A stretch of DNA of 64,000 bases. Origin: JADGOV01 sp963814355 (GTDB taxonomy: Bacteria; Actinomycetota; Actinomycetes; JADGOV01). The position numbers and the translations under genes are program-made. The notes beneath the pieces are model-generated. The model was given only the letters and a program-made list of their open reading frames with translations. It was not told the DNA's origin and did no database searches. This document shows positions 63,581-64,000 of this stretch, one piece after another; within the stretch, counting starts at the first letter, position 1; every line of letters starts with the position of its first letter. The DNA lies in NCBI GenBank assembly GCA_963814355.1, contig CAWFCZ010000015.1, positions 118,024 through 182,023 of the forward strand, in the 5' to 3' direction.

Positions 63581-64000
63581 GTGACCGAAGCGGCATCGGG
63601 TGGACCGAGTCCACCTGGAATCCGGTCACCGGCTGCACCAAGGTCAGTCCCGGCTGTGACCACTGCTATGCCGAGACTCTCGCCGAGCGGTTCCGGGGTG
63701 TGGCAGGCAACTATTTCGCGGGCGGATTCGACCTGCAATTACGGCCGGACAAACTCGACCTGCCGCTGCGGTGGCGGAAGCCGAGGAAGGTGTTCGTCAA
63801 CTCGATGAGCGACCTGTTTCACGATGATGTGCCGGACGAGTACATCCGGCAGGTGTTCGACGTGATGGCCGAGGCCGGACAGCACCTTTTCCAACTGCTG
63901 ACCAAGCGGCACGGGCGGATGCGGTCGTATCTCAGCAAGCGAGAGCCGCTGCCGAATGTGTGGGTCGGTGTCAGCGTCGAAGATCAGCATTGGGCGGATA
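63577..64000 (+). CDS. DUF5131 / phage Gp37-Gp68 family protein (partial)
   Basis: Starts at ATG 63577 and runs off the window after 141 residues. The family start is plain: GIGWTESTWNPVTGCTKVSPG followed by CDHCYAETLAERF, where GC-x7-C-x2-C gives three cysteines in a radical-SAM-like arrangement. VFVNSMSDLFHDDVPDEYI, LLTKRHGRM and NVWVGVSVEDQ also match. These proteins are common on actinobacterial phages and integrative elements; their reaction is unknown. Confidence 0.88.
   Translation, partial: MSDRSGIGWTESTWNPVTGCTKVSPGCDHCYAETLAERFRGVAGNYFAGGFDLQLRPDKLDLPLRWRKPRKVFVNSMSDLFHDDVPDEYIRQVFDVMAEAGQHLFQLLTKRHGRMRSYLSKREPLPNVWVGVSVEDQHWAD

Larger units (their letters stand above)
57724..64000. 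mobile_element. Left part of an integrative element inserted at the 3' end of rnpB
   Basis: Immediately after rnpB come a tyrosine integrase facing the RNA gene, an AlpA-like excisionase, a DnaB-N/DUF3987 replication protein and a string of small genes including a phage-type DUF5131 protein. This is the order of an actinomycete integrative (AICE-like or prophage) element with attL at the rnpB 3' end. The right end is outside the window. Several genes are frameshifted, suggesting decay. Confidence 0.82.

Noticed and set aside
1..64000. CRISPR array or cas genes
   Set aside because: No regularly spaced repeats with unique spacers and no Cas-like proteins; the short tandem repeats seen have no spacers.

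Overview
The window is about 73% GC by eye and carries a set of genes typical of Actinomycetia: DUF3145, DUF3052, DUF5709, a homodimeric AceE, a FasR-type regulator, a GAF-ANTAR protein, the Nif3 / C4 zinc ribbon / RNase H-phosphatase string, a 13E12-type HNH protein with an actinobacterial LexA box, and many GTG starts. It looks like a chromosome of a filamentous or Micromonospora/Frankia-like actinobacterium. The sequence does not support a finer assignment.

Layout. 1-950: end of dnaG and a VapBC toxin-antitoxin pair. 940-14100: a surface-glycan cluster. It holds the ADP-heptose type pathway (GmhA, GmhB, bifunctional HldE, an SDR), two GT9 heptosyltransferase-like enzymes, a GT4, a GT2 and another glycosyltransferase, a NodU-type carbamoyltransferase, and a divergent MBOAT O-acyltransferase with a membrane-anchored SGNH protein. 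14150-20620: topoisomerase IB, small envelope proteins, tRNA-Asn and a CAU tRNA, DoxX, an aldo/keto reductase, a secreted protein and a PP2C/SpoIIE-like phosphatase. 20780-24063: DUF3145 and the lactate-utilisation operon lutABC. 24090-26018: a Tat-exported PHP-domain protein. 26089-33468: a fatty acid synthase II operon (fasR, fabD, fabH, acp, fabF, accD6) ending in an EamA transporter. 33527-38743: PHP protein, a lower-GC type II restriction-modification island, a TetR/small-protein pair, a GAF-ANTAR protein and a broken DUF2795 gene. 38860-50945: aceE, LexA-controlled HNH protein, YjbQ, DUF3052, AhpE peroxiredoxin, tRNA-Val, trehalose-phosphate synthase, Nif3, zinc ribbon and RNase H-phosphatase. 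50978-52349: M4 metalloprotease with an emfourin-type inhibitor.

The last 12 kb are the accessory part. A truncated 5' half of the RNase P RNA gene (52392-52592) is separated by about 4.9 kb from a complete rnpB (57313-57723) whose 5' half is 199/201 identical to the fragment. Between them lie a two-component system, two membrane proteins and a decayed quinone oxidoreductase. Directly after the 3' end of the complete rnpB begins an integrative element (tyrosine integrase, AlpA-like excisionase, DnaB-N/DUF3987 replication protein, small zinc proteins, DUF5131) that runs off the right edge. It contains a 56-bp perfect inverted repeat pair around a 503-bp segment and several frameshifted genes.

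How the genes work together. The heptose cluster would build a nucleotide-heptose and use it in a carbamoylated, acylated surface or secreted polymer, which is unexpected in a Gram-positive without LPS. The FAS-II operon pairs a mycobacterial-style accD6 with Streptomyces-style fabH and FasR, and its FabD carries a C-terminal BCCP-like domain that has lost the biotin lysine. rnpB appears to have been targeted twice by insertion events.
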